From Nitrincola schmidtii (GTDB taxonomy: Bacteria > Pseudomonadota > Gammaproteobacteria > Pseudomonadales > Balneatricaceae): a stretch of 64,000 nt of DNA. Under the pieces are notes generated by a model that saw only the letters and a program-made list of their open reading frames with translations, did no database searches and was not told where the DNA came from. The stretch covers positions 1 through 64,000 of the forward strand of contig NZ_WBOL01000015.1 of the NCBI RefSeq assembly GCF_008973715.1. The letters run 5' to 3'. The position numbers and the translations under genes were made by a program. Shown one piece after another: positions 1-10,649 of the stretch (its first letter is position 1; the number at the start of each line of letters is the position of its first letter).

Positions 1-115
1 TAAGCTTTAATGCCTAACCTGAACAAGCGCCCACACGCATTACCTGATTAATTTGTTAAAGAGCGGCTTGAGATCTCTGTGCAACCCGATGTGTTGGGCT
101 GTTGTCTCAAGCGAG
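1..115 (-). promoter_or_regulatory. 5' leader of an rRNA operon with boxA (16S lies beyond the left edge)
   Basis: Read on the minus strand, positions 64-53 give GCTCTTTAACAA, the antitermination boxA that gammaproteobacterial rRNA operons carry ahead of 16S. Just upstream, CTTGAGA (111-105) and TCTCAAG (73-67) form a 7-bp inverted repeat, a boxB-like stem. Together with the promoter at 122-150 this marks the start of a leftward rRNA operon. In Pseudomonas an rRNA operon also lies beside the msrQ/msrP/pssA/ilv genes, which supports the reading. No rRNA sequence itself is inside the window. Confidence 0.8.
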
Positions 116-121
116 GTGCGT

Positions 122-150
122 ATAGTACAGATGGGATTTATGGAGGTCAA
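122..150 (-). promoter_or_regulatory. sigma-70 promoter of the rRNA operon
   Basis: On the minus strand TTGACC (150-145) is followed after 17 bases by TACTAT (127-122), a near-consensus -35/-10 pair. A GC-rich discriminator follows, as in stringently controlled rRNA promoters. The DNA upstream of the -35 is A/T-rich, like an UP element, and codes for the lysine-rich end of MsrQ. The -35 box contains the msrQ stop codon. Confidence 0.8.
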
Positions 151-752
151 CGCTTTTTTGAAAACTTTTTAGCAAAAAGTTTAATAACGATTCGATAGCC
201 TAGTAACACACTTAATAGAACGACATAGAGCAGCTGTTCGGCATAGCCCGCTCGTATCTGCATAAGGAAATGTATCATGGCTAAAATTGCTGCTGGATAG
301 ATTAAGTAGTGCAAACGAATCCAGTTACGCCCCAGCCTTTTCATCCATCCTTTTGTTGAAGTCACCCCCAAAGGGATCAGTAGTAGTAAACTTAATAAGC
401 CCACGATGATGTATGGCCTAGCCGTAAACTCTCTCCAAATGAGATCAACACGCCAACCTAGAATAAACGTAGTGAATGCCAATAGATGAAGCACCGCGTA
501 GAATAAGGCATATAAGCCTAGCATGCGCCGGTAGCGAACCAACCAGCCCAAGTAACGAATTTTTCTCAATGGCGTTACCGAGAGCGTAATCCACAGAAAC
601 CGAATTGCCCATATACCCGTTCCAAGCACGATAGCCTGAGCTGGGTCTGCACCTAATCCATCCGTTAGTATTTGAAAGATGATGAATAGAAGCGGCGCAA
701 GACATGCTAACCAAACTCCCCACCAGCGAAACTGATTGAAGTCTAGTACCAC
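147..752 (-). CDS. msrQ: MsrQ, haem-binding membrane subunit of methionine sulfoxide reductase MsrPQ
   Basis: Inner-membrane haem b protein that passes electrons from the quinone pool to periplasmic MsrP for repair of oxidised methionines. The 201-residue product has the family length, with five or six hydrophobic segments and histidines within them (for example near residues 88 and 148). It follows msrP with a 10-base overlap, so the two are probably translated together. The start is GTG at 752, since no ATG lies at this point. The last codons (KKFSKKR) overlap the A/T-rich upstream part and -35 box of the rRNA promoter. Confidence 0.9.
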   Translation of the reverse strand: MVLDFNQFRWWGVWLACLAPLLFIIFQILTDGLGADPAQAIVLGTGIWAIRFLWITLSVTPLRKIRYLGWLVRYRRMLGLYALFYAVLHLLAFTTFILGWRVDLIWREFTARPYIIVGLLSLLLLIPLGVTSTKGWMKRLGRNWIRLHYLIYPAAILAMIHFLMQIRAGYAEQLLYVVLLSVLLGYRIVIKLFAKKFSKKR

Positions 753-1750
753 TTACGTAAATCCATACCTGTGTAAAGATGCGCAACCTCTTCGGCGTAA
801 CCATTAAAGGGTAGCGTATCAATGATATTGGGATTAAAGAGCTGCGAAGGTAAACGTCGCTCTGTAGCCTGACTCCATCTAGGATGGTCAACCTGTGGAT
901 TGACGTTTGCATAGAAACCATATTCATGCGGTGCTGAAAGATTCCAGCTCGTATCAGGCATGGTCTCTCTAAGATTAATGGCAACGATGGACTTAATGCT
1001 CTTAAAGCCGTACTTCCAAGGAACAACCAATCTGAAAGGCGCGCCATTTTGAGGAGGCAAGCTATTACCATATAGGCCTACCGCCATAATGGTTAACGGA
1101 TGCATCGCTTCATCCATACGCAAACCTTCTCTATAAGGCCAATCAATCGTTGAAAAACTTGAGCGCTGACCAGGCATTTGATCAGGATCTAGCAGGGTCA
1201 CAAACTCTACATACTTTGCTTTACTGGTTGGCTCTGCGCGCTTAATAATATCCGCCAAGGGAATACCAACCCAAGGGATCACCATCGACCAACCCTCTAC
1301 ACAGCGCATGCGATAGATACGCTCTTCTAGCTGGGAAGGTTTAATTAAATCCTCCAGCTCATAGTGCGCTGGCTTATTGACTTCACCACTAATTTCGACA
1401 CGCCAAGGATCCGTCTTAAAACGCTGTGCATAGCGCAGGGGATCACCTTTACCCATGCCAAATTCGTAAAAGTTATTATGACCCGACACCAGCCTGTAAG
1501 GGGTCAAAGATTCATCTGTGGATAATCTCGAATCAGAGCGACCTTGTTTAAGAGCAGACTGAAGCCATTCTGGACCACTATATATTCGTTCTCCGGCCAA
1601 ATCATGCTGATCAGTTAATGCTAATAACTGACCACTGGCAGCCAAACCACCCATGGCCGCTAGGCCCTTTATGAACTGTCTACGCTGACGATAAATAGAT
1701 TCGGGTGTGATTTCCGATGATGGAATAGAGTTCTTTTTTCCAATCAACAT
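743..1750 (-). CDS. msrP: MsrP, periplasmic molybdopterin methionine sulfoxide reductase
   Basis: Catalytic subunit of MsrPQ, reducing methionine sulfoxide in periplasmic proteins. The N-terminus has a twin-arginine signal (RRQFIKG, near residues 23-29) followed by a hydrophobic stretch, so the cofactor-loaded protein is exported by Tat. The oxidoreductase molybdopterin-binding domain fills residues ~80-320; the Cys in RMRCVEGW is the expected molybdenum ligand. The length of 335 residues is normal. It is co-directional with pssA upstream and msrQ downstream. Confidence 0.93.
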   Translation of the reverse strand: MLIGKKNSIPSSEITPESIYRQRRQFIKGLAAMGGLAASGQLLALTDQHDLAGERIYSGPEWLQSALKQGRSDSRLSTDESLTPYRLVSGHNNFYEFGMGKGDPLRYAQRFKTDPWRVEISGEVNKPAHYELEDLIKPSQLEERIYRMRCVEGWSMVIPWVGIPLADIIKRAEPTSKAKYVEFVTLLDPDQMPGQRSSFSTIDWPYREGLRMDEAMHPLTIMAVGLYGNSLPPQNGAPFRLVVPWKYGFKSIKSIVAINLRETMPDTSWNLSAPHEYGFYANVNPQVDHPRWSQATERRLPSQLFNPNIIDTLPFNGYAEEVAHLYTGMDLRKWY

Positions 1751-1793
1751 GCCGCGTTTCCTCAGTTAAAAACATCTTAGCTTGTGTGACAAC

Positions 1794-2576
1794 TTATTTA
1801 GCTAGATGTTTCTTTCTACGAACAAACCATAGAAACGGACCCGAGCAGGCATATACCACAAACAGCAACCACAAAAACAACGCAGGGCTGATTGAGATGA
1901 CGCCAATTGCGAGTACTATCGCCGATAAAATTAGGAAGGGTACGCGGCCTTTTAGATCAACATCCTTAAAGCTGTAATACAGCACATTACTGACCATGAG
2001 CACACCCGCTAAGGCGACGTATATCGCGACCAGATAAGAAATATCGGAAGCTTCAATTTCATACCTAGTGCTCATCCAGATAAGTCCTGCAACTGCTGCT
2101 GCCGCCGCAGGACTTGGCAAGCCTACAAAATATCGCTTATCCACAGAACCTATTTGGGTGTTAAATCTCGCTAACCGCAGTGCGGTACCTGCCACATAAA
2201 GAAACGCAGCAAACCATCCAAACTTGCCTAAATCATCCAAAGCCCAAGTGAAAGCTACTATCGCAGGCGCGACACCAAAAGACACCATATCTGCCAAGGA
2301 ATCATACTCAGCACCAAATGGGCTTTGAGTATTGGTCATGCGCGCAACACGACCATCCAAACCATCAAATAGCATGGCAACAAAGATAGCAATGGCGGCG
2401 GCTTCAAACTGCCCATTCATAGAAGCTATCACAGCATAAAATCCTGAAAAAAGCGCGCCCGTGGTGAATAGATTGGGCAGTAAATACACGCCCTTATGAG
2501 GCTTTTGTCGCTCCTGCTCAGGCTCATTCACTTTTGCTGCATCAGATAAGCTATCTTGCGGCTCTTTGTCTGTCAT
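1794..2576 (-). CDS. pssA: CDP-diacylglycerol-serine O-phosphatidyltransferase
   Basis: Integral membrane enzyme that makes phosphatidylserine from CDP-diacylglycerol and serine, the first step to phosphatidylethanolamine. The CDP-alcohol phosphotransferase signature D-G-x2-A-R-x8-G-x3-D-x3-D is visible (from DGLDGRVARM to ADMVSFG). Several hydrophobic helices follow. At 260 residues it is the membrane-embedded type II enzyme, not the soluble E. coli type. It sits between ilvC and msrP as in Pseudomonas. Confidence 0.92.
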   Translation of the reverse strand: MTDKEPQDSLSDAAKVNEPEQERQKPHKGVYLLPNLFTTGALFSGFYAVIASMNGQFEAAAIAIFVAMLFDGLDGRVARMTNTQSPFGAEYDSLADMVSFGVAPAIVAFTWALDDLGKFGWFAAFLYVAGTALRLARFNTQIGSVDKRYFVGLPSPAAAAAVAGLIWMSTRYEIEASDISYLVAIYVALAGVLMVSNVLYYSFKDVDLKGRVPFLILSAIVLAIGVISISPALFLWLLFVVYACSGPFLWFVRRKKHLAK

Positions 2577-2638
2577 AAATACCCTTAGACCCTAATAAAG
2601 ATTTTATTATTCTACTTGAGAAAGCCACTGACCCCAAA

Positions 2639-3604
2639 TCATCGAGAAAATAGTGTCTCAAATTTCCAGCTTGATGAACGCCCCAATTCCCGTTTTGATT
2701 CAACCAACCACTTTTCTGCTTGAAGAAAACCCTGCTGGTACAGCGACTCTAAAAAACCCTTACGGGTATCAAAACGACTGGCGGCATCCATAGACGCCAA
2801 TATTTCATCAGGCTCTATTAGATGCATTCTCAATTTTCGCCAGCGAGACTCTTGCCTTCCTAACAACCAAGGATTTCGCCTTAAATGATGTTGATAATCT
2901 TTAACCAACTCAAGTTCACGCATAAATGCAGATTGGAACATTAATTCATTCATACGCTCAGTGATCGCAGCTGATTGCGTTGGTAAATCGGGTCTAATCA
3001 GAGGCTGCAGCAACACACACAAAAGATCGGAAGATGCTGCCTCCGTGATTAAAGGATGCAGTACTGGGTTACCTGAAAAACCGCCATCCCAGTAATGCTT
3101 CCCTTCAATTTCAACGGCTTTATACAAACTAGGTAAGCAGGCACTCGCAAGCATATGCTCTACCGACAACTCTGTCTCTCGAAAAAGCCGCAATGCACCC
3201 GTTTCTACTTGTGTGGCTGCTATGTGAAGACGAACAGGAGACGACGCTCTTAGCGCATCATAATCAATTAACTTTTCCAGCAACTCTTTTAATGGATTGT
3301 AATCAAACGGATTAAGATCATAAGGAGAAAGATGTTTAGTAAGTTTTCGCCACCAATCAACCGGTTTTTGTGCTGCGAAACTGTCTGGAAGTGCTAAACC
3401 TTGCCAAAATTGTTGAAGTAAGTCACGCGCACCGTCAGCACCATCGAGGCGCCAACCCTCAGCTAATACAACCGCATTCATGGTACCAGCACTGGTGCCA
3501 CTGATCGCTTCTGGCTGTAACCCAGCTTCAAGTAACTTATCGAGTACGCCCCATGTAAATGCTCCATGGGCACCACCGCCTTGCAAGGCTAGCGTTAGCT
3601 TCAT
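2639..3604 (-). CDS. Patatin-like phospholipase family protein
   Basis: Predicted serine acyl hydrolase with the patatin fold. The oxyanion motif GGGAHG lies near the N-terminus, the nucleophile elbow GTSAG at ~residue 36, and the catalytic aspartate in WDGGFSGN. About 321 residues and no signal peptide, so probably cytosolic or peripheral to the membrane. I chose the ATG at 3604 because AAAGGAGA lies 7 bases upstream; a longer reading to 3655 lacks such a site. It lies between ilvC and pssA and could act on phospholipids. The substrate is unknown. Confidence 0.85.
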   Translation of the reverse strand: MKLTLALQGGGAHGAFTWGVLDKLLEAGLQPEAISGTSAGTMNAVVLAEGWRLDGADGARDLLQQFWQGLALPDSFAAQKPVDWWRKLTKHLSPYDLNPFDYNPLKELLEKLIDYDALRASSPVRLHIAATQVETGALRLFRETELSVEHMLASACLPSLYKAVEIEGKHYWDGGFSGNPVLHPLITEAASSDLLCVLLQPLIRPDLPTQSAAITERMNELMFQSAFMRELELVKDYQHHLRRNPWLLGRQESRWRKLRMHLIEPDEILASMDAASRFDTRKGFLESLYQQGFLQAEKWLVESKRELGRSSSWKFETLFSR

Positions 3605-3667
3605 GCAAAAGTCTCCTTTAATGAACTTTTTAGCGACCTTACTAGCTAACATCATACCCTATAAACG

Positions 3668-3703
3668 CAAAAAACCCAGAGAGCCGAAGCTATCTAGGTT
3701 TTT
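3668..3703. terminator. Bidirectional intrinsic terminator after ilvC
   Basis: An 11-position stem (3674-3699, one mismatch and one wobble) around a TTCG loop (minus strand), with A/T runs on both sides giving a U-tract in either direction. It ends ilvC (minus strand) just past its stop and separates it from the patatin gene. Confidence 0.8.
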
Positions 3704-3721
3704 TAAAAGCCCTAAAAACGA

Positions 3722-4774
<1,053 letters not shown>

Positions 4775-4779
4775 TCACT

Positions 4780-4860
4780 GATGCAATAGCGCCACTCTAC
4801 TGCAATAGCATCATTGCGTAAAATGATATATTTGCAATACTATATTTTAATATTTGCAAC
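4780..4860. promoter_or_regulatory. Probable IlvY operator region between ilvC and ilvY
   Basis: The divergent spacer holds repeated TTGCAA-type half sites: TGCAATAGC at ~4782 and ~4801, ATTGCG at ~4813, and palindromic TTGCAA at 4832-4837 and 4854-4859. The last two are spaced by about two helical turns. LysR regulators bind such paired sites between divergent genes. The assignment to IlvY is inferred from position. Confidence 0.5.
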
Positions 4861-4888
4861 ATGCTATTTATTATCTGGATGGACAGCG

Positions 4889-5785
4889 ATGGATTATAAA
4901 GCTCTGCAACATTTTCTTCACTTGGCAGACTCACTTCACTTTAGCCGCGCCAGCGCTGCTTGCCATGTTAGTCCATCCACCCTCAGTAGAACGATAAAAC
5001 AACTGGAGGATGAGGCGGGTGTGACGCTGTTTATTCGTGACAATCGAAGCGTAACCCTAACCGCAGAAGGCATTCGCTTTCAACAATTCGCCAGAGAAGC
5101 ACTGTTACAGTGGGAAACCTTGCGCAGCAGTTTACAGAATGATCAACAAGAGTTGCATGGCGAACTGAGCATGTACTGCTCTGTAACAGCCAGCTATAGC
5201 TTTTTATATGACATTTTGAGTCAGTTTCGACAAGATTATCCTCGAATCGAAATCAAGCTGCATACAGGCGATCCAGCAGCCGCTATTCACCGCGTACAAA
5301 GTGGTACAGAAGATATCGCGATAGGGGCACGTCCAGATCAACTTCCTAATGACATCGCATTCAAATCCATTACCCAATCACCCTTAGTTTTTATCGCTCC
5401 CGCAGCTCAGCCAGATCTCATTACTCGACTCAGTGGGGTTGCAAAAGCCACTCACTGGAAAAATGTGCCGATGATTCTTTCTGAATCGGGATTGGCTAGA
5501 AAATGCTCGGATCAGTGGTTTAAACGACTGGGTGTCAAACCACTCATCTATGCTCAAGTGGGTGGTAATGAAGCCATCGTTAGCATGGTGAGTCTAGGGT
5601 TCGGTGTGGGACTGGTGCCACAAATTGTACTGGATAACAGCCCTCTGTCTTCACAGGTAACTGTATTGCATGCCACCCCGACTCTACCGGAATTTGAAGT
5701 CGGCATTTTTGCATTAGAAAAGAAACTTCGGCATCCACTGATTAACGCCTTTTGGTCGCAACTCGATAATTCGGGTAATGATTGA
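4889..5785 (+). CDS. ilvY: LysR-family regulator, probable IlvY
   Basis: Transcription factor expected to activate ilvC in response to acetolactate/acetohydroxybutyrate. Residues ~1-60 form the winged helix-turn-helix (SRASAACHVSPSTLSRTIKQLE), and ~90-290 the LysR effector-binding domain. The ATG at 4889 starts the protein at MDYKALQHF, the usual LysR N-terminus; an ORF extending to 4814 would run through the operator region. About 298 residues. It is divergent from ilvC, the arrangement known for ilvY-ilvC. Confidence 0.88.
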   Translation: MDYKALQHFLHLADSLHFSRASAACHVSPSTLSRTIKQLEDEAGVTLFIRDNRSVTLTAEGIRFQQFAREALLQWETLRSSLQNDQQELHGELSMYCSVTASYSFLYDILSQFRQDYPRIEIKLHTGDPAAAIHRVQSGTEDIAIGARPDQLPNDIAFKSITQSPLVFIAPAAQPDLITRLSGVAKATHWKNVPMILSESGLARKCSDQWFKRLGVKPLIYAQVGGNEAIVSMVSLGFGVGLVPQIVLDNSPLSSQVTVLHATPTLPEFEVGIFALEKKLRHPLINAFWSQLDNSGND

Positions 5786-5845
5786 GGTTTTGGCTTATTC
5801 AAGCGATCATTACACCTTTGTCTAAATCATTGAGCCTACCTTGTT

Positions 5846-7669
5846 ATGACTCCAGAGATGATGTTTGTCTTCGGCCTTCTAGCCGCTACCATTGTTCTAT
5901 TTATCATTGATAAGATCCGCATGGATATTGTCGCGCTGTTGGTTGTCGTTGTTCTAGCAGCATCCGGTATTATTTCACCATCAGACGCCATTTCTGGGTT
6001 TGGTAATAGTGTCGTCATTATGATTGCCGGTCTATTCGTTGTCGGCGAAGCCTTATTTAGAACTGGCGTTGCTGCCGCTGCTGGAAACTGGTTACTCAAA
6101 GTGGGAGGAGACAGCGAGACTCGCCTTTTACTCTTTTTACTTCCCGTTGTTGCTGTGCTGTCTGCGTTTATGAGCTCAACTGGAGCGGTTGCGCTTCTCA
6201 TCCCCGTGGTACTGAGTATGGCTCGCAAATCTGGCATGCAACCGGGACGACTGTTAATGCCTTTAGCCTTTGCTGCTTTAATGGGCGGCATGCTGACACT
6301 CATAGGAACTCCTCCCAACATTATTGTTAGCGGTCAGATGCGTGAAGCCGGTATTGAACCCTTCTCTTTCTTTGCGTTCACTCCAGTTGGCTTAAGTGTA
6401 TTGATCGTGGGTAGTTTGTATTTGGTATTTATTGGACGCTTTCTTTTACCTACTACTGAAATTCGCGATCCCGATAGCAGCCACCCAACATTGAGCGAAT
6501 TTGCAGATCGCTACGGTATTTCTGATCAGCTTCATAAACTTGTAGTTCAACCGGGCAGCCCATTGACCAATAAAACTCTGACAGAGGTGGGACTTCGAAC
6601 TAATTTTGAGATTACCGTATTTGCCATTCAGCGAAGTGGTAAGTTTCTTTCAACACTGATGCCCGTTTTATCGCATACCAAAATACAAGCATTGGATACC
6701 TTGATCGTTTATGGCACTGATGAAAAGATTGATGCGTTCAGCCAGGCGTGTATGGTTCGTCATCAGGGCTTCCCTGAAAGAGAAATTCAAAAAGTTCGTG
6801 AGCAATTTGGTGTTGCAGAAGTCTTGTTACCACCCAACTCAACACTGATCAATCAAACACTTAAAGAAGGTCGCTTTAGAGAAAAATTCAACCTAAGCGT
6901 GATCGGCGTCAGGCGTCAAAACTCACCCATAACGACTGAGTTTACTGTTACTAAACTAGAGGCAGGGGATACGCTATTATTAGCTGGTAGCTGGGACCAC
7001 ATCAGCACACTAGAAAGTCGTCGCGATTTAGTTGTCTTAGAAACGCCTGCTGAAATGCTAGAAATAGCAAGCAATCCAAAAAAAGCGCCCATCGCCATAG
7101 GCATCATGGCAACCATGCTAGTAGTGATGACCTTTAGCATAATCCCTAATCTAACTGCTGTGCTGATTGCTGCCTTGGCGATGATTTTGAGCGGCTGCGT
7201 GACCATGAATCAAGCTTACCGTTCATTAAATGCGACCAGCTTGGTGCTAATTGCCGGAATGCTTCCTTTAGCCATGGCGATGGAATCCAGCGGGGCCTTA
7301 AGTTATGTCGTCAATATCCTGGTAGAAAGATACGGCAACGCCAGCCCGCTATTCCTATGTGCAGGCCTATTTTTACTAACCTCTTTACTCAGTCAGTTTA
7401 TCTCCAACACTGCAACGACTGTGTTAATTGCGCCAGTAGCGATCAGTGTTGCACAACTACTTGGACTTAACCCAGCGCCATTTATGATGGTCGTTGCCAT
7501 TGCTGCATCGACAGCCTTTGCCACGCCTATTGCCTCACCCGTCAATACACTGGTATTGGGACCGGGTAATTACCGTTTTGTGGATTTTGCTAAGGTGGGT
7601 ATTCCACTGCAAATATTAGCACTTGCAGTAACCCTAATTCTGACTCCCTTGATCTTTCCGTTTAACTAA
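5846..7669 (+). CDS. SLC13/DASS-family permease with two RCK_C (TrkA-C) domains
   Basis: Inner-membrane carrier, probably Na+-coupled, for a divalent anion such as sulfate or a dicarboxylate. Two blocks of hydrophobic helices (residues ~1-200 and ~400-607) flank a soluble insert (~210-390) with two TrkA-C-like regulatory domains. The motifs SNTATTVLIAPVA and GTPPNIIVSG match the re-entrant hairpins of the family. At 607 residues the length is typical of bacterial SLC13 members with RCK_C. The substrate cannot be read from sequence. It is a single gene, convergent with ilvH. Confidence 0.85.
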   Translation: MTPEMMFVFGLLAATIVLFIIDKIRMDIVALLVVVVLAASGIISPSDAISGFGNSVVIMIAGLFVVGEALFRTGVAAAAGNWLLKVGGDSETRLLLFLLPVVAVLSAFMSSTGAVALLIPVVLSMARKSGMQPGRLLMPLAFAALMGGMLTLIGTPPNIIVSGQMREAGIEPFSFFAFTPVGLSVLIVGSLYLVFIGRFLLPTTEIRDPDSSHPTLSEFADRYGISDQLHKLVVQPGSPLTNKTLTEVGLRTNFEITVFAIQRSGKFLSTLMPVLSHTKIQALDTLIVYGTDEKIDAFSQACMVRHQGFPEREIQKVREQFGVAEVLLPPNSTLINQTLKEGRFREKFNLSVIGVRRQNSPITTEFTVTKLEAGDTLLLAGSWDHISTLESRRDLVVLETPAEMLEIASNPKKAPIAIGIMATMLVVMTFSIIPNLTAVLIAALAMILSGCVTMNQAYRSLNATSLVLIAGMLPLAMAMESSGALSYVVNILVERYGNASPLFLCAGLFLLTSLLSQFISNTATTVLIAPVAISVAQLLGLNPAPFMMVVAIAASTAFATPIASPVNTLVLGPGNYRFVDFAKVGIPLQILALAVTLILTPLIFPFN

Positions 7670-7689
7670 ACACTAGCCCTTAAAACGAC

Positions 7690-7715
7690 AAAAGCCGCTC
7701 AATTGAGCGGCTTTT
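7690..7715. terminator. Bidirectional terminator between the SLC13 gene and ilvH
   Basis: A perfect 13-bp inverted repeat AAAAGCCGCTCAA/TTGAGCGGCTTTT lies between two convergent genes, with A/T ends that serve both strands. Confidence 0.88.
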
Positions 7716-7735
7716 CGGTCGAACAACATGATGAA

Positions 7736-8227
7736 CTAAATGGTTAACACCTTCTCACCACGCGCTATACCGGAAACACCTGAACGCACCACTTCCATAA
7801 TGCTGGCATTACCTAAAGAGGCAATAAAGGCATCCAGCTTATCGCTAGAGCCAACCAACTGAACGGTGTATGTGTTCGGCGTAATATCGATAATCTGACC
7901 ACGGAAAATATCAGCGGTACGTTTGATCTCTGCACGCATCTGACCATTGGCCTTGAATTTGATCATCATAAGCTCACGCTCAATATGATCGCCTTCTGAC
8001 AGATCAACCACTTTAACAACATCAATCAATTTATTAAGTTGTTTAGTGATCTGCTCAATGACACGTTCATCACCTGTGGTCATCACCGTCATACGCGACA
8101 AGGTTGAATCATCTGTTGGTGCAACAGTTAAAGATTCTATGTTGAAGTTACGCTGTGAAAACAGACCAACAACGCGAGACAAAGCACCCGGTTCGTTTTC
8201 CATCAAAACTGAAATGATATGTCTCAT
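7736..8227 (-). CDS. ilvH: Acetolactate synthase isozyme III small (regulatory) subunit
   Basis: Regulatory subunit that binds valine and controls IlvI. The N-terminal ACT domain (residues ~2-75, beginning MRHIISVLMENEPGALSRV) is followed by the C-terminal ALS small-subunit domain; 163 residues as usual. The ATG at 8227 follows a GGAGAGGA site and lies 2 bases past the ilvI stop, so the two are coupled. Confidence 0.96.
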   Translation of the reverse strand: MRHIISVLMENEPGALSRVVGLFSQRNFNIESLTVAPTDDSTLSRMTVMTTGDERVIEQITKQLNKLIDVVKVVDLSEGDHIERELMMIKFKANGQMRAEIKRTADIFRGQIIDITPNTYTVQLVGSSDKLDAFIASLGNASIMEVVRSGVSGIARGEKVLTI

Positions 8228-8229
8228 GA

Positions 8230-9951
8230 TCAAGTCCTCTCCGTTTTGCTCAACCACATATCCCGCATAGAGCCTCTTGGCACTTGCATGGGATACACAT
8301 GCTCAAACGGATCAACGTAGATATCCATGAACACTAGGCGATCTTTCATAGCAAAGGCCTCACGCATGGCGCCTTCAAGTTCAGAATACTTAGTGACTTT
8401 CATACCCACATGACCATAAGACTCAACCAGCTTGATGAAATCAGGTAAAGAGTTCATGTACGACTGAGAATGACGTGATTCATAGTTCATATCCTGCCAC
8501 TGACGAACCATACCTAACGACTGGTTATTGAGGCAGACAATGACCACAGGAATGTCATACTGTTTGCAGGTCGACAATTCCTGAATATTCATCTGAATAC
8601 TTCCTTCACCGGTCACACAAACCACATCTGACTCCGGGAAGTTCAGCTTAATACCCATTGCAGCTGGCAAGCCAAAGCCCATGGTGCCCAGACCGCCGGA
8701 ATTAATCCAACGATTGGGTTTATTAAACTTATAGTATTGCGCCGCAAACATCTGATGCTGTCCTACGTCTGAACAGACATAAGCGTTACCATTGGTAACT
8801 TTAGATAGCATCTCGATAACTTGCTGAGGCTTCATCATTTCTGAATCATCAGTACGGTAGCGACCACCGTGGCGACCACGCCACTCATCGATCTGCTTCC
8901 ACCAAGCATCCAACGCATCTTGATCTGGACGCTTCTTGCTTTCTTTAACCAGCTGAATCATCTCTTCCAACACAGCCTTAGCAGGGCCTACGATAGGCAC
9001 ATCGGCTTGAACGGTTTTAGAGATTGACGCAGGGTCAATATCGACGTGAATGATACGAGCTGTTGGGCAGAATTTATCGACCGCATTGGTTACACGATCA
9101 TCAAAACGCGCACCGATTGCCAAAATCAAGTCGCTGTGATGCATCGCCATGTTGGACTCATAAGAGCCGTGCATCCCCAGCCAACCCACATATTGTGGAT
9201 CTGTCCCTGGGAAACCACCTAAGCCCATAATGGTGTTAGTCACTGGATACTTCAGCAAATGAGCAAATTCGGTTAATTCTGCGCTGGCATCACCCATGAT
9301 AATACCACCACCGGTGTAGATCATTGGGCGCTTGGCTGCCAATAACATATCCACCGCTTTACGGATCTGACCGGAGTGACCTTTTGTCACTGGGTTGTAT
9401 GAGCGTAACTTAACCGACTTAGGATATTCATAAGGGAAACGCTCTGTAGGCGTTGTCATATCCTTGGGAATGTCGATAACCACAGGGCCCGGACGACCTG
9501 TTTGAGCGATATAGAAAGCCTTCTTAATAATGCTTGGAATATCTTCAGCACGGGTAACCGAGAAGTTATGTTTCACGATAGGACGTGAAATTCCCAACAT
9601 ATCTGTCTCTTGGAAGGCATCTTCACCAATGAGGAAGCTCATGACCTGACCGGTAATGACGACCATTGGGATAGAGTCCATGTATGCGGTTGCAATACCA
9701 GTGATAGCATTGGTTGCACCAGGACCTGAAGTCACTAGTGCGACACCCGGCTTGTTGGTGGCACGGGCATAGGCATCTGCCATATGGGTAGCAGCCTGCT
9801 CGTGGCGCACCAGGATATGTTCGACTTCATCCTGCTGGAACAATGCATCATAGACATGAAGCAAAGCACCGCCTGGATAGCCGTAAATGTACTTTACACC
9901 CTCGTCTCTGAGGGCACGTACTACCATTTCTGCGCCTGAAAGTAATTCCAC
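8230..9951 (-). CDS. ilvI: Acetolactate synthase isozyme III large subunit
   Basis: Thiamine-diphosphate/FAD enzyme that condenses pyruvate with pyruvate or 2-ketobutyrate, the first committed step to Val/Leu/Ile. It shows the N-terminal ThDP domain ([12 protein letters not shown], catalytic Glu in VRHEQAA), the central domain, and the C-terminal ThDP-binding motif starting at [10 protein letters not shown]. 573 residues. The start is GTG (GTG-GAA-TTA), matching the MELLSGAEM start of relatives, with AGAGGAAA about 9 bases upstream. First gene of ilvIH. Confidence 0.96.
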   Translation of the reverse strand: MELLSGAEMVVRALRDEGVKYIYGYPGGALLHVYDALFQQDEVEHILVRHEQAATHMADAYARATNKPGVALVTSGPGATNAITGIATAYMDSIPMVVITGQVMSFLIGEDAFQETDMLGISRPIVKHNFSVTRAEDIPSIIKKAFYIAQTGRPGPVVIDIPKDMTTPTERFPYEYPKSVKLRSYNPVTKGHSGQIRKAVDMLLAAKRPMIYTGGGIIMGDASAELTEFAHLLKYPVTNTIMGLGGFPGTDPQYVGWLGMHGSYESNMAMHHSDLILAIGARFDDRVTNAVDKFCPTARIIHVDIDPASISKTVQADVPIVGPAKAVLEEMIQLVKESKKRPDQDALDAWWKQIDEWRGRHGGRYRTDDSEMMKPQQVIEMLSKVTNGNAYVCSDVGQHQMFAAQYYKFNKPNRWINSGGLGTMGFGLPAAMGIKLNFPESDVVCVTGEGSIQMNIQELSTCKQYDIPVVIVCLNNQSLGMVRQWQDMNYESRHSQSYMNSLPDFIKLVESYGHVGMKVTKYSELEGAMREAFAMKDRLVFMDIYVDPFEHVYPMQVPRGSMRDMWLSKTERT

Positions 9952-10345
9952 TTAATTTTTCCTCTACTCAGCACCGATCTCATGTCGGCATTAAAACAGC
10001 TAAAAGTTCTGTATGCGGCGCTGCCCAGAGTAAAGGATCTCTCACTCTGTCAGACCTATCTGAGATTTAAGCTGGGTATTGCTTAACCTGCCGGATGCTC
10101 TAGGGATGTCCTGTTGAAAACCGACAGCTGTTACAATCGATAATAAGCCGAGTATTTTGGCATTGAGTCAACCCGTGATCAACCTTATAACTGTAATGTT
10201 TTTAACCTTATTGACCTATATTTGGACTAAAGAGGTATAAATTGACTAAGATCATCAATAAATACCTAACAAGTCGGTGTTTTTTCCTAAGACAGAAAGC
10301 GCTAAGCTGTATATCAAAATCGTCTTTACATACGAGGACAACAAG
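9952..10345. other. Gene-free spacer between ilvI and a small ORF
   Basis: This divergent spacer must hold the ilvIH promoter (minus) and a promoter for the small gene at 10346 (plus; TTGACC at 10211 and TATAAA at 10236 are possible but spaced 19 bases apart). I looked for a branched-chain leader peptide with an attenuator and saw no clear terminator hairpin with a run of Ile/Val/Leu codons. A minus-strand TTGACT near 10164 is a possible -35 for ilvI. Confidence 0.4.
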
Positions 10346-10618
10346 ATGAGCAACAATATTGCTGAGATAAAAAACAAAGATCGCGTTATTAACGAACTCA
10401 TGCGTTTTATTAAAAAAGTACTGGCAGAGCCTGATATTTGCGAAAAAGCATTAGCAATCGCCCGTAAACATATCGATCAAAAAGACGCTGATCACCTGAT
10501 TGCAGAAGAACTTTCTGCCATTACCAGTGTGAAAATCCCTATCGAATTTAGTGATGCGGATAAGTTATTCCTTCATGTTCTGAAAGAAGTAGTAAGAGAC
10601 GAACAAGCACTTTACTAA
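10346..10618 (+). CDS. Small protein of unknown function (90 residues)
   Basis: I do not recognise a family. The product is soluble, mainly helical in appearance, without signal peptide, membrane segment or cysteine cluster apart from a single Cys. The ATG at 10346 follows GAGGA by 8 bases; an in-frame upstream start at 10277 has no such site. It lies alone between ilvI and rlmJ, reading toward rlmJ. The clear ribosome site and normal codon use argue that it is real. Confidence 0.65.
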   Translation: MSNNIAEIKNKDRVINELMRFIKKVLAEPDICEKALAIARKHIDQKDADHLIAEELSAITSVKIPIEFSDADKLFLHVLKEVVRDEQALY

Positions 10619-10649
10619 GCTTTTCTAAATTTAACCTGCTAACGACTTC

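Noticed and set aside
445-1071. 208-codon minus-strand ORF
   Set aside because: It overlaps msrQ and msrP in another frame and shows no family features.
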